Source of the DNA: CASFRF01 sp031549345
GTDB taxonomy: Bacteria > Verrucomicrobiota > Lentisphaeria > Victivallales > Victivallaceae
DNA length: 49,685 nt
Direction of reading: 5' to 3'
NCBI GenBank assembly: GCA_031549345.1
Contig: JAVBPY010000004.1
Span: 1-49,685 of the forward strand
Below are positions 24,944-32,967 of the stretch, in pieces (position 1 is the stretch's first letter; each line of letters begins with the position of its first letter). The translations under genes and the position numbers were made by a program. The notes below the pieces were generated by a model. It saw only the letters and a program-made list of their open reading frames with translations, was not told the DNA's origin and did no database searches.

Positions 24944-26851
24944 CTACCAATCCTTTTCCACTTCGCGGTGTTGCGTTCCGCCGGTGCGGCGGATGCGTTC
25001 CCGGAGTTCTTTTTCTTTGCCGTTCAGAATATCAAGGAGCTGCTCCGCGCCGTTTTGTCCCGGCGGCGGCTCCTTGGCGGCGCGGTCGGTCCCTTCGCCG
25101 CCGGCAACAGGGGGCGCGCCGGAGGATTCGGCGGCTGTTGCTTTTTCCCTGCCCGATCCTTTGGCGTTTGTGGAGGCATCCCGTTCCAGTTGCCGCGAGG
25201 TTTGCTCCAGGAGGCGCCGTCCCTCCGATTCATGACCCTGCTGGAGTTTTTGAGCGGCTTGTTCCAGTTGCTCTTTGGCCTTTTGGGCTTCCTGTTCCAG
25301 TTTGCTCTGGCGCATGGCTCCGGCCTGGCGGCGGAGTTTTTCCGCCGAATCGCCCGCGCGGGACGCGTTTTCCGGGGTAGGGGTTTCGTGGGCCTTTTTC
25401 GTATCGTTCCTGAGCTTCTTCTCTTGCTCGTTGAGTTGTTCTATTTTTGCTTTGAGCTCTTCCATCGCTTGCTGGTGGTTTGCGTGGAGTTGAAGATTTT
25501 CCGCGTGAATCCCCGTTGCGGCGTGGGAAAAGGCCGTCGCGTACAATTCGTGCGCCGCCGCAAGTTCGCGAAGCGCTTTTTCCAGCGTTTGCAGCGCCGG
25601 TTCGCGTTGTTCGTTTTTCAACTCCTCCAAGGCTTTGCGGTAATGCTCGCGCGCCGTACGGTGCCGCGCGGCGGCCAAATTGAAATAGGATCGTCCGCGA
25701 AGTTCCTGATCGTGGACGCCGTGCCGGATAGCGTTTTCGTAGGCGCCGGTCGCTTTGTCGATGTTTCCGTCGCTGTGGAGTTTTAAGGCGCGGTTGTAGC
25801 TTGTCTGCGCGTCTTCCGTTGCGCCGGCGGAAAACGTACAGGCAAATAAAAGAACCGTCAGGCATGTTCTGCGTGTTTCAGGCAGGAGAAGATAGAGGAA
25901 AAGCAATACGCCCGCCGCGCAAAGAAACAGGTGAATCCGCTCATGGGGAAGGTCGCGCACACCCGCATCGGCGTCCTGGGTTCCCAGGCGGTTGATGCGC
26001 GGTGCGATGGTGTGCATGCCGGAATCGACGGCGGTGCTCCGCACGTACATACCGCCGGATTCGGCGGCGAGTTTCCGCAAAAGATCTTCATTCAGGCGGC
26101 TGGTTATAATTTTTCCCGCGCGGTCGCGCCGGAAGCCTCCTGCACCGTCGGGGAGGGGTTCGTGAATTGCCGGATTGCCGAGCCCGAAAATAAAGAGCGG
26201 AATTTTATGTTCGCGCAACGCGTCGAGGGTGCCGGCGACGTTTCCCTCCAGCTCGTCCCCGTCGGTCAGAAGAACAATCGCCTGGTGCCCGGCGGAGGTG
26301 TCCAGCACGCGCATGGCGTTTTGCAGCGCCGCTTCCAGGTTGGTCCCTCCCACCGGCACGGTGTCCACATTCAGCGAATCGGCGATGCGTGTAAAGCCCG
26401 CAAGGTCGGCGGTGAGCGGGCATGCTGTGAATGCGCGCCCGGCAAAAGGAATCAGCGCCAGGCGGTTGGATGTGGAGTTTTGGACCAATTTCCGCATCAG
26501 ATGTTGCGCGTGCGTCAGGCGCGTGGGGGGCAAATCCGTGGCAAGCATGCTTTTGGATACGTCGCAGACGACCACGACATCGCGCCCGTGCGTTCTGCTT
26601 TGTACATGAATGCGTCCGCGCCAGGGACGCGCCGCCGCCAGGATCAGGAAAAGGATGCAACCGATAAGAAGGATCGTCCGCCACGCGCGGGCGGCGGGAG
26701 AGTGATTGTGCTGCTCGTTGTTCCGCGCTCCAAGCAAACGTTCTCTGTGGCATCTGCGCCGCCGCGCCGCCGCAAGAGCCAGCAGCGGGAGGAGGAAGAG
26801 GGCCGCCGGGATCAGGTAAAGCCAGTTCTGGGAGAGGAACGATATCGGCAT
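24944..26851 (-). CDS. BatB-BatC fusion protein (VWA plus TPR/coiled coil)
   Basis: 635 residues. Two N-terminal helices, a VWA domain with MIDAS motif VVCDVSKSML (D97-x-S-x-S) and VPVGGTNLEAAL and VLLTDGDELEGN, and a helix near 315-330. The sequence then runs without a break through a signal-like TCLTVLLFACTFSAGA into TPR units (SYNRALKLHSDGNIDKATGA) and a long Gln/Glu/Lys-rich coiled coil. The low-complexity end fits BatC, a separate gene in Bacteroidota. No internal ATG suits a separate BatC, so this looks like a true fusion. ATG at 26851 was chosen because homology begins there; it has no Shine-Dalgarno, and an ATG at 26932 inside xseB is an alternative. Confidence 0.8.
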   Translation of the reverse strand: MPISFLSQNWLYLIPAALFLLPLLALAAARRRRCHRERLLGARNNEQHNHSPAARAWRTILLIGCILFLILAAARPWRGRIHVQSRTHGRDVVVVCDVSKSMLATDLPPTRLTHAQHLMRKLVQNSTSNRLALIPFAGRAFTACPLTADLAGFTRIADSLNVDTVPVGGTNLEAALQNAMRVLDTSAGHQAIVLLTDGDELEGNVAGTLDALREHKIPLFIFGLGNPAIHEPLPDGAGGFRRDRAGKIITSRLNEDLLRKLAAESGGMYVRSTAVDSGMHTIAPRINRLGTQDADAGVRDLPHERIHLFLCAAGVLLFLYLLLPETRRTCLTVLLFACTFSAGATEDAQTSYNRALKLHSDGNIDKATGAYENAIRHGVHDQELRGRSYFNLAAARHRTAREHYRKALEELKNEQREPALQTLEKALRELAAAHELYATAFSHAATGIHAENLQLHANHQQAMEELKAKIEQLNEQEKKLRNDTKKAHETPTPENASRAGDSAEKLRRQAGAMRQSKLEQEAQKAKEQLEQAAQKLQQGHESEGRRLLEQTSRQLERDASTNAKGSGREKATAAESSGAPPVAGGEGTDRAAKEPPPGQNGAEQLLDILNGKEKELRERIRRTGGTQHREVEKDW

Positions 26852-26883
26852 TTGGGAGGAAACCTGTAGAAACGGATTCTTTC

Positions 26884-27156
26884 TTATAGTGTATCGCCGG
26901 TGCGCGGCGCGGATTCGGCGAAATCGCGCCATTCGCCGGCGGCGCCGTCGTCGCGGTTCAGGATTTCGATCCGTTTTTCGAAGCCTTCAAGCTGGGCACG
27001 GCAATAGTGGATCAGGCGATTGCCCTCTTCATAATCTTTCAGGAGATTTTCAAGGGGGAGATTTCCCTCGTCCAATTTGCGCAAAAGGGCATCGAGCCGG
27101 CGCATGGCCGTTTCAAAATCCCGCGGAATTTCCGTTTTTTCGTCTGTATTCGTCAT
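26884..27156 (-). CDS. xseB: exodeoxyribonuclease VII small subunit
   Basis: 90 residues. The XseB signature DFETAMRRLDALLRKLDEG is followed by LPLENLLKDYEEGNRLIHYC and LEGFEKRIEIL, a helical hairpin that binds the large subunit XseA. The enzyme degrades single-stranded DNA. A 20-residue acidic tail is added after the core. Translation probably begins at the ATG at 27156. An upstream GTG (27201) would add 15 residues but falls before the promoter. The -10 box lies 10 bases before the ATG and there is no ribosome binding site. xseA is not in the window. The Bat fusion gene starts 32 bases after its stop. Confidence 0.88.
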   Translation of the reverse strand: MTNTDEKTEIPRDFETAMRRLDALLRKLDEGNLPLENLLKDYEEGNRLIHYCRAQLEGFEKRIEILNRDDGAAGEWRDFAESAPRTGDTL

Positions 27157-27166
27157 AATAAGGGTG

Positions 27167-27195
27167 AATATACGTTTCTGGGGAGTAAAAGTCAA
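27167..27195 (-). promoter_or_regulatory. promoter of xseB and probably the Bat operon, near-leaderless
   Basis: On the minus strand TTGACT (27190-27195), 17-base spacer, TATATT (27167-27172). Ten bases (CACCCTTATT) separate it from the ATG at 27156, giving a predicted leader of about four bases with no Shine-Dalgarno. No other promoter is obvious before the Bat genes. Confidence 0.55.
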
Positions 27196-27218
27196 GTTCA
27201 CTTCTTAAAAAACAGCGG

Positions 27219-27247
27219 TTGCAATTTATACGGAAGGGAGCTATGTT
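27219..27247 (+). promoter_or_regulatory. promoter of the STAS gene
   Basis: TTGCAA (27219-27224), 17-base spacer, TATGTT (27242-27247), leading to a leader of about 50 bases with AGGGAG before the ATG at 27302. Divergent from the xseB promoter. Confidence 0.4.
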
Positions 27248-27301
27248 AAGTCCTTATGGCACGGACATGGGCGAAAAGTCCGCAACGCAGGGAGAATAGG
27301 C

Positions 27302-27637
27302 ATGAGAATTTCGGTACGGGAACAAGGCGACGTGATTATTATGACGCTCTCGGGGCGTTTGGACAGCGCGCACGCGGAGCAGTTCAAAACCGAATTCAGG
27401 CGGCAGCTCGGGCGCGGGAAGTGGTTCATCTTCGATCTTGCGCGCATGGAGTATCTGGACAGCAGCGGCCTCGGCGCGCTGGTTTTCTGCCTCAAAAACT
27501 GCAACGCCCTCTCCGGCGCGCTTAAGCTCGTGCAGATCAACGAGAAGTCAAAGCTCATCTTCAACATCACCCGCGCCCGCGGACTCTTCCAAATGTACGA
27601 TTCCATCGAGGCGGCGCTGGATTCGTTTCAGGAATAA
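27302..27637 (+). CDS. STAS-domain anti-sigma factor antagonist-like protein
   Basis: 111 residues, a single STAS domain. Its hallmarks are VIIMTLSGRLDSAHAEQFK and the phosphorylation-loop motif MEYLDSSGLGALVF, where the second serine of DSSG is the usual target of an anti-sigma kinase. KLVQINEKSKLIFNITRARGLFQMY matches the C-terminal half. In partner-switching systems such proteins release a sigma factor or a phosphatase output. No kinase (RsbW-like) or phosphatase (RsbU-like) gene lies nearby, so the partner must be elsewhere. The ATG has AGGGAGAATAGGC before it. Confidence 0.88.
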   Translation: MRISVREQGDVIIMTLSGRLDSAHAEQFKTEFRRQLGRGKWFIFDLARMEYLDSSGLGALVFCLKNCNALSGALKLVQINEKSKLIFNITRARGLFQMYDSIEAALDSFQE

Positions 27638-27671
27638 TCGAAAAAAAAGAGGGCAAAGGGGGATTTTGCGC

Positions 27672-27700
27672 TTGCTTTTATGATATATCGGATTTATTTT
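27672..27700 (+). promoter_or_regulatory. promoter of the propeller-protein operon
   Basis: TTGCTT (27672-27677), 17-base spacer, TATTTT (27695-27700), in an AT-rich stretch unlike the surrounding GC-rich coding DNA. The leader is about 45 bases and ends with AAGGAG nine bases before the ATG at 27754. Confidence 0.5.
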
Positions 27701-27753
27701 TTCCGGTAGAGTATTTTTTCTTCCTTGTATTTTCCAAAAAACGAAGGAGTTGT

Positions 27754-30700
27754 ATGAGAAAGTGGGTGTCGGCGATTGGAATGCTGTGCCTCGGCGCATG
27801 GCTCTCGGGGGCGGATTTTTCCGCCGCGGAACAAATCGTTCTTTCCAGCCGGCTCTCGCCGGAGGTGAAGGCCGCCGTTCGGTTGGAGGGTGATGTCTAC
27901 CGTATTCGCGTGGAGGCGGAAAATCCGTACGCCGCCATTGCCGGCCGTCTTGGCCTTTCCGGTGCAAAGTCGGTGATTCTCCCCATCGCGAAATTTCCCG
28001 GTGAATTTTCCGTCAAGAAAGACGACCTTGGCGCGGGCACGCTGCGCATGGCGTTGGAAGTAAGTTGGTTCAACGCCGATAAATCGTTGCGCCAGCGCGA
28101 AGTTTTCCGGGCGCAGGCCCCGGGGAACCTCCTCCCCGCGGATACCCGCCTCTGGGAAGCGTTCGACTACAATGAATACCGCAACCAGGTCGTGGACCGC
28201 GAGCGCCAGATCCGCATCCCCGTAACGCAGCCCGTGGACGGGAAACTGACGGTGGTTGTGGAGGATAAGGATGGAAAGCGGATTAAGAACCTTGTTTCCG
28301 GCATCGACTACGCCGCCGGAAAACACAGCATCGTATGGGATGGCCGCGATGAGCTCGGCAACCTGATCGCCCCGGGCGACTACCGTTTCCGCACGCTTTC
28401 GCACCCCGGCGTTATGCCGCGTTTCCAGATGATGTTCGCCAACGGCGACGAAAAGACCTTCATTCCGTGGGGCCCGAACCACGGCACGCTGACGGCATTC
28501 GCCGTCAACAGCAAATACGTTTTCACCGGCGCTCCTTTGACCGAAGGCGGCTGGGCATTGATCGCCCTGAACCAGGCCGGCAAGGTTGCGCAGAGCTACC
28601 ACGAGGTGGGCGGTTCCGGGATCGAGGAAGTGTTCCTTGCCGCCGATGAAAAGTTTCTGTACGTCCTGAACGACGGCGGCGCGTGGGGGCGCACCCAGAA
28701 GCAGCCGACCATTACACTCACTGTGTTTGAAATCGAAAGCGGCAAGGTCGTTTCCCCTAAGGGGAGCCGCGCCCAGTACACGTCGCTTTTCACCGGGGAG
28801 CAGAAGAACGATAAGACTTTGGCGCGTACGCCGTTTATGCAGCGTCATTTCGCCTTGCGCGGGGCGGTCCTTTGTGCCGGCGCGCTGTATGTGGGCAACG
28901 CCGACGAAGCCAATTTGATGAAGGTGGACACCGAAACCCACCAGGTGGTGGACCGCATTCCCGTTCCCGTCCCCAAAGTGTTGGCTACCGACGGAAAGAA
29001 ACTTTTCGTCGTTTCCGAGAAGAAAGTGCTGGAAGTCGATCCGGCGACGAAAGGTGTCAAGGAACTTTTCACGCTCCCCTTCGAAGCGCGCGGCGTTTTC
29101 TTCAAGAACGATCTCCTCTACCTCACCGGTTCTCCCGACGACACCGTGAAGGTGTACTCCCTCAAGGGCAAACTCCAGAAAACCTACGGCGAACCGGGCG
29201 GGGCCTACGCCGGAAAATGGCGCCCGGAACGCCTCGTTACCCCGATCGGCATCGCCGTCGCCACCGACGACGGCATGTGGGTTGCGGAATACCGCACCAA
29301 CCCCAAGCGCATCTCCAAGTGGGATCTCAAGAGCGGCAAAGTGGTGTACGATAAAGTCGGTTCCCCCGCGTACGGCAGTCCCGCCGCGGGGTTCAACCCC
29401 CGGAAGCCGTGCCAATGGTTTGGTTTCCGTGTTTCCTGGGACATCGATGTGGACAAAAAGACCGCGAAGATCGCCTCCGTACTCCAGAAGGCGGGCGCGC
29501 ATTTAAACGGCAAGTACGGTGAAAGCTTCAACTACAAGTTTGTCGAGCGCGATGGACGCACATTCGTCCTCGGGCTGGGCAAGGCGACGTTGGTTTGCGA
29601 GCTGATGCCCGACGGGTCTTTGCGCGACCTTGCTCTGATCTCCGACGGACACAACTTCCTGTACGGCCTGCAGTGGAACCGTATCGCCGCCTTCTCCGAC
29701 ACCTTTGAAAAGGCGTTCCCCAAGGCGGTGCTCAAACAGCGTTATGCCGACCCCTCCTGCCGCAGCGTGTATGTGCTGTGGGTGGATAAAAACGGCAACG
29801 GAGATCTGGATGCGGACGAATTCGAATTCGCGCCCGCCGGAAGTCGCGGTATTTCCTTCGGCTGGGGTTTGCGCCTGAACAGCCTGGACATCCTTCTGGG
29901 CTACCGGACGCCGGAAGGCGTGGAGAAGATGATTACACTCTCTCCGGATGGGTACAACAAATTCGGCGCGCCGAACTATTCGCTGGCGAAGGCCATCGAG
30001 GGCGGAAAGAATGTCGCCGAGTTGCCGCGCGGAAGCCGTTCGATGCTGGAAACATCCCTCAACGACACCCGGGGAAACCTGGTGGTCAACGCCTCCCCGT
30101 ATATGCTCAGCCTCGATAAGAACGGTAAACTCAACTGGATTTATCCCAACCGTTGGACAAACGTACACGGATCGCACGACGCGCCGTTGCCGCGCCCCGG
30201 CGAGTTCCAGGGACTTTTGTTCTCCCTGGGCTGTGCGCCCTTGGATAAGGAAGGCGATGTGATGGTTTGGATCGGCAATCACGGACGGTTGTTCTTGATG
30301 ACCACCGACGGCATGTATGTCGATGAAATGTTCCCCGATTGCCGTGTGGCCGAAGTCGTCGGCGCGGGGCTTGTCGGCGGCGAGCCGTTCGGCGGCAACT
30401 TCGAGTACGACGCGGTGAACAAGCGCTATGTCCTGAGTGCCGGAACCAGCGGCTACCGCATCTATCACCTCACGGGCCTCGATCAGGTAAAGCGCGCCGC
30501 GGGCACGCTGAAGGTTACGCCGCAGATGGTGGAAAGCGCGGCGCGCCAGGCGGCCGCGGCGGAACAGACCACGCAGGTTAAACTCGCCCACTTTACCCGC
30601 CGTCCGGACAAGACGCGCGGGGATTGGGCCAAGGTCGCGCCGACGGCGGATTGGGCCAGCGAACGCTGGAGCATCCAGGTTAAAGCGCAGTTCGACAGTG

Positions 30701-31260
30701 AAAACCTCTATCTCCGTTACCAGGTAACCGACACGTCGCCGTGGGTGAACTTTGGCAAGGATTGGACGCGTTTGTTCAAAACCGGCGATACCATCGACTT
30801 CCAGATCGGGACCGACGCTTCCGCCCGCGCCGACCGCAAGGCCGCCGTCGAAGGCGATATCCGCCTTTCGATCGCTCCGTTTGAAGGCAAACCCATCGCG
30901 GTGCTGTACCGTTACCGCGTGAAGGACAAAGCCGGACTCAACACCGTCGAGTTCGCCAGCCCCTGGCGCAGCGAAACGGTGGACGACGTGCGCCGGATCG
31001 ACAGCGCGAAAATCAATCTCCAGAAAAGCGAAGAGTTCTACGTGATCGATGCGACGGTTCCCCTCGCCGAATTGGGGCTGAAGCTCCCGGCGGGCAAGAC
31101 ATTCCGCGGCGACTTCGGTGTGGTGTACGGCGACCGCGAAGGGACGATGAACCTCTCGCGCTTCTATTGGTCGAACAAGGCCACCGGGCTGGTGAACGAC
31201 GTTCCCGGCGAAACCATGCTCACCCCGCAGAATTGGGGCGAGATTAAGTTCGCGGAGTAA
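27754..31260 (+). CDS. giant exported beta-propeller protein with FlgD-type Ig and CBM9-like domains
   Basis: 1168 residues with a signal peptide (MRKWVSAIGMLCLGAWLSGA). After a beta-rich N-terminal domain, residues about 150-215 form a FlgD-type Ig domain (DGKRIKNLVSG, HSIVWDGRDELGNLIAPGDY). Residues about 215-930 are repeated four-strand units of a beta-propeller (such as KVYSLKGKLQKTYGEPGG and ISKWDLKSGKVV). Inside it is an EF-hand-like loop DKNGNGDLDADEFE (near 676), plus VHGSH (near 803) and MTTDGMYV (near 849). The last 225 residues form a CBM9/DOMON-like sandwich (FDSENLYLRYQV, GKDWTRLFKTGD). No enzyme motif is seen. It is first of three genes and a full-length paralogue of the third. 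Function unknown; surface binding of a polymer is the best guess. Confidence 0.8.
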   Translation: MRKWVSAIGMLCLGAWLSGADFSAAEQIVLSSRLSPEVKAAVRLEGDVYRIRVEAENPYAAIAGRLGLSGAKSVILPIAKFPGEFSVKKDDLGAGTLRMALEVSWFNADKSLRQREVFRAQAPGNLLPADTRLWEAFDYNEYRNQVVDRERQIRIPVTQPVDGKLTVVVEDKDGKRIKNLVSGIDYAAGKHSIVWDGRDELGNLIAPGDYRFRTLSHPGVMPRFQMMFANGDEKTFIPWGPNHGTLTAFAVNSKYVFTGAPLTEGGWALIALNQAGKVAQSYHEVGGSGIEEVFLAADEKFLYVLNDGGAWGRTQKQPTITLTVFEIESGKVVSPKGSRAQYTSLFTGEQKNDKTLARTPFMQRHFALRGAVLCAGALYVGNADEANLMKVDTETHQVVDRIPVPVPKVLATDGKKLFVVSEKKVLEVDPATKGVKELFTLPFEARGVFFKNDLLYLTGSPDDTVKVYSLKGKLQKTYGEPGGAYAGKWRPERLVTPIGIAVATDDGMWVAEYRTNPKRISKWDLKSGKVVYDKVGSPAYGSPAAGFNPRKPCQWFGFRVSWDIDVDKKTAKIASVLQKAGAHLNGKYGESFNYKFVERDGRTFVLGLGKATLVCELMPDGSLRDLALISDGHNFLYGLQWNRIAAFSDTFEKAFPKAVLKQRYADPSCRSVYVLWVDKNGNGDLDADEFEFAPAGSRGISFGWGLRLNSLDILLGYRTPEGVEKMITLSPDGYNKFGAPNYSLAKAIEGGKNVAELPRGSRSMLETSLNDTRGNLVVNASPYMLSLDKNGKLNWIYPNRWTNVHGSHDAPLPRPGEFQGLLFSLGCAPLDKEGDVMVWIGNHGRLFLMTTDGMYVDEMFPDCRVAEVVGAGLVGGEPFGGNFEYDAVNKRYVLSAGTSGYRIYHLTGLDQVKRAAGTLKVTPQMVESAARQAAAAEQTTQVKLAHFTRRPDKTRGDWAKVAPTADWASERWSIQVKAQFDSENLYLRYQVTDTSPWVNFGKDWTRLFKTGDTIDFQIGTDASARADRKAAVEGDIRLSIAPFEGKPIAVLYRYRVKDKAGLNTVEFASPWRSETVDDVRRIDSAKINLQKSEEFYVIDATVPLAELGLKLPAGKTFRGDFGVVYGDREGTMNLSRFYWSNKATGLVNDVPGETMLTPQNWGEIKFAE

Positions 31261-31264
31261 GAAC

Positions 31265-32962
31265 ATGCAATTGAAAACATGGATGTATCTGGCGCTGGCC
31301 CTTGCGGGGGCCGGCGTATCGGGCGCGGAACTTCGGAACGAAGGCGTGATCGGCAATTCCGGCGCTTGGGATAAACCCGTTCTGTACGGGAACAAGTCCG
31401 AGCAGGTTACCGGGCTCGGCGCCGTGTACGACGCGCGGAGCGGACTCTTGTACGACCGCGCGGGGGAGGGGAAACTCATCGGCTACCGCCTGGATGGCTC
31501 GGTGGCCGTTGAATACCGTTTGCCGGCAAATTTGCAGGACCAGCGCGACCAAATGGTGCTGTGCGGCGATTATCTGGCGATGACGCTCAAGAATAACCTT
31601 TACCGTATCAAGGTCGGCTCTCCCCCCGGAACCATGGCGGAGAAGGTGAACGTTCCCGCCGAAATCATGAACATCTCCGGCTCGGCCCGCGATGGAAAAA
31701 TCGTGGTGCTGAACAAAGATAAATCCCTCCACTCTGTGGATGTCGCCGCGGGGACGGCCACGCGGATGGGCATGCTCCCCGCGGAACGCGTCAACGGGAT
31801 GGATTGGGATGCTGCGGGGCGGTTGTTCATTCTTCTCGGCAAGGAAGCCAACCTTTGGGAGAAAGGAAAACTCGTCGAAAACGACGACTGGCCGAAGACG
31901 TTTATCGGACGGCGCGAAGGCGGCATCGACCGGGGGCAACGCTTCGGAAACTACTGGTACGGTTCCGGCGGGCATGGGACGATCAAACGTTTCGACTTGG
32001 ACTTTTCCCCCGCTCCGGGGGTGGTGCAGGGGGGAGCCTCCGGGCACTTCATCGGGTACGTTCCGTGCAATTACGAGATTGAAAGCGGCCGCGGCATGAG
32101 CGAAATTCAGCCGGGGCTTTTCGCCATCGGCGGGTTGCGCGGCGTGATTCATCTGGCCGAATGGCGGCCGGAGCTCAAACAGCTTGTCCTCACGCGCCGC
32201 ATCGGCGGGTTGCCGACTCCGGGTACGCTCGGCGTGGACTCCAAAGGCCGCGTCTTTGCGGAGCGCAACATCTGGAATTGGAACGACAATGTCCTGAACC
32301 CCGCCGACTTGAGCCTGGTGTGGCAAGCGCCGCTCCCCATCACGGCGGCCATGGCCGACGCGGACACGCTGGTGATGTTGGCTTTCCGCCATGGAAACAA
32401 CTTTCTCGCCTCCGGGAAACTCGGCGAGCGTGAGATGTACGCGAACGCTTTCAAAGACATGGCGTTGCCGAAGAATCCCATCGGATTGGCCGTGATGCCC
32501 GGCGCGCGCCAGCTCTTGATCCTCGGCCGCGCCGGGGACGCCACGCTGCACGAGATTGCCGCGACCGACCGCAGCAACAACTGGCGGAAAAACCTGGGCG
32601 CCGTGAAGCTTGAAACCGCTTCCCCCGCGAAAGTCTGGGGAGGCTGCGGCATCGCGGAAGACGGTACGTTGGTTGCCGCCGCCGACAATTACATCGTCCT
32701 TTTCAAAAAGGATGGGACGAACTGGAAGGAAAGCGCCCGCTGGACCGATAACTTCGGTCCGGAACTCCGGATTGCCGTATCCAAGGGACGTGTTTTGGTT
32801 TCCGATTCGGCGAAAGACCGGATCGGATTGTACGATATTCAAGGCGGCAAGGTGGCTGAGGCGGCGGTAAAGCGCCCCGGCCATGTCGCGTTGAACGGTC
32901 CATTTGCCGTTGTTTACGAAACTTCGGCGCAACGGATTCTCAAATTCAGGATGGAGGATTGA
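31265..32962 (+). CDS. exported beta-propeller protein, middle gene of the cassette
   Basis: 565 residues with a signal peptide (MQLKTWMYLALALAGAGVSGA). The mature part is built of short beta-strand units rich in Gly, Asp and aromatic residues (DARSGLLYDRAGEGKLIGYRLDG, WDAAGRLFILLGKE, GVDSKGRVFAERNIW, GIAEDGTLVAAADNYIVLFKKDG), typical of a propeller of the NHL/quinoprotein kind. It lacks the Ig, CBM9-like and EF-hand parts of its neighbours. It starts four bases after the first gene (GGAG ribosome binding site) and its stop lies five bases before the ATG of the third. No catalytic residues are recognised. The tight spacing suggests the three products work together in fixed proportion. Confidence 0.78.
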   Translation: MQLKTWMYLALALAGAGVSGAELRNEGVIGNSGAWDKPVLYGNKSEQVTGLGAVYDARSGLLYDRAGEGKLIGYRLDGSVAVEYRLPANLQDQRDQMVLCGDYLAMTLKNNLYRIKVGSPPGTMAEKVNVPAEIMNISGSARDGKIVVLNKDKSLHSVDVAAGTATRMGMLPAERVNGMDWDAAGRLFILLGKEANLWEKGKLVENDDWPKTFIGRREGGIDRGQRFGNYWYGSGGHGTIKRFDLDFSPAPGVVQGGASGHFIGYVPCNYEIESGRGMSEIQPGLFAIGGLRGVIHLAEWRPELKQLVLTRRIGGLPTPGTLGVDSKGRVFAERNIWNWNDNVLNPADLSLVWQAPLPITAAMADADTLVMLAFRHGNNFLASGKLGEREMYANAFKDMALPKNPIGLAVMPGARQLLILGRAGDATLHEIAATDRSNNWRKNLGAVKLETASPAKVWGGCGIAEDGTLVAAADNYIVLFKKDGTNWKESARWTDNFGPELRIAVSKGRVLVSDSAKDRIGLYDIQGGKVAEAAVKRPGHVALNGPFAVVYETSAQRILKFRMED

Positions 32963-32967
32963 ACAGG

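Noticed and set aside
27694..29502. Long minus-strand frame (602 codons) opposite the first propeller gene
   Set aside because: Antisense shadow of the signal-peptide-bearing plus-strand gene; it also runs across the promoter of the operon.
31244..32932. Long open frame (562 codons) on the minus strand opposite the middle propeller gene
   Set aside because: It mirrors a well-supported plus-strand gene with a signal peptide and ribosome binding site. High G/C at third positions leaves the opposite strand open. Its translation is low in hydrophobic pattern and rich in Arg, His and Gly.
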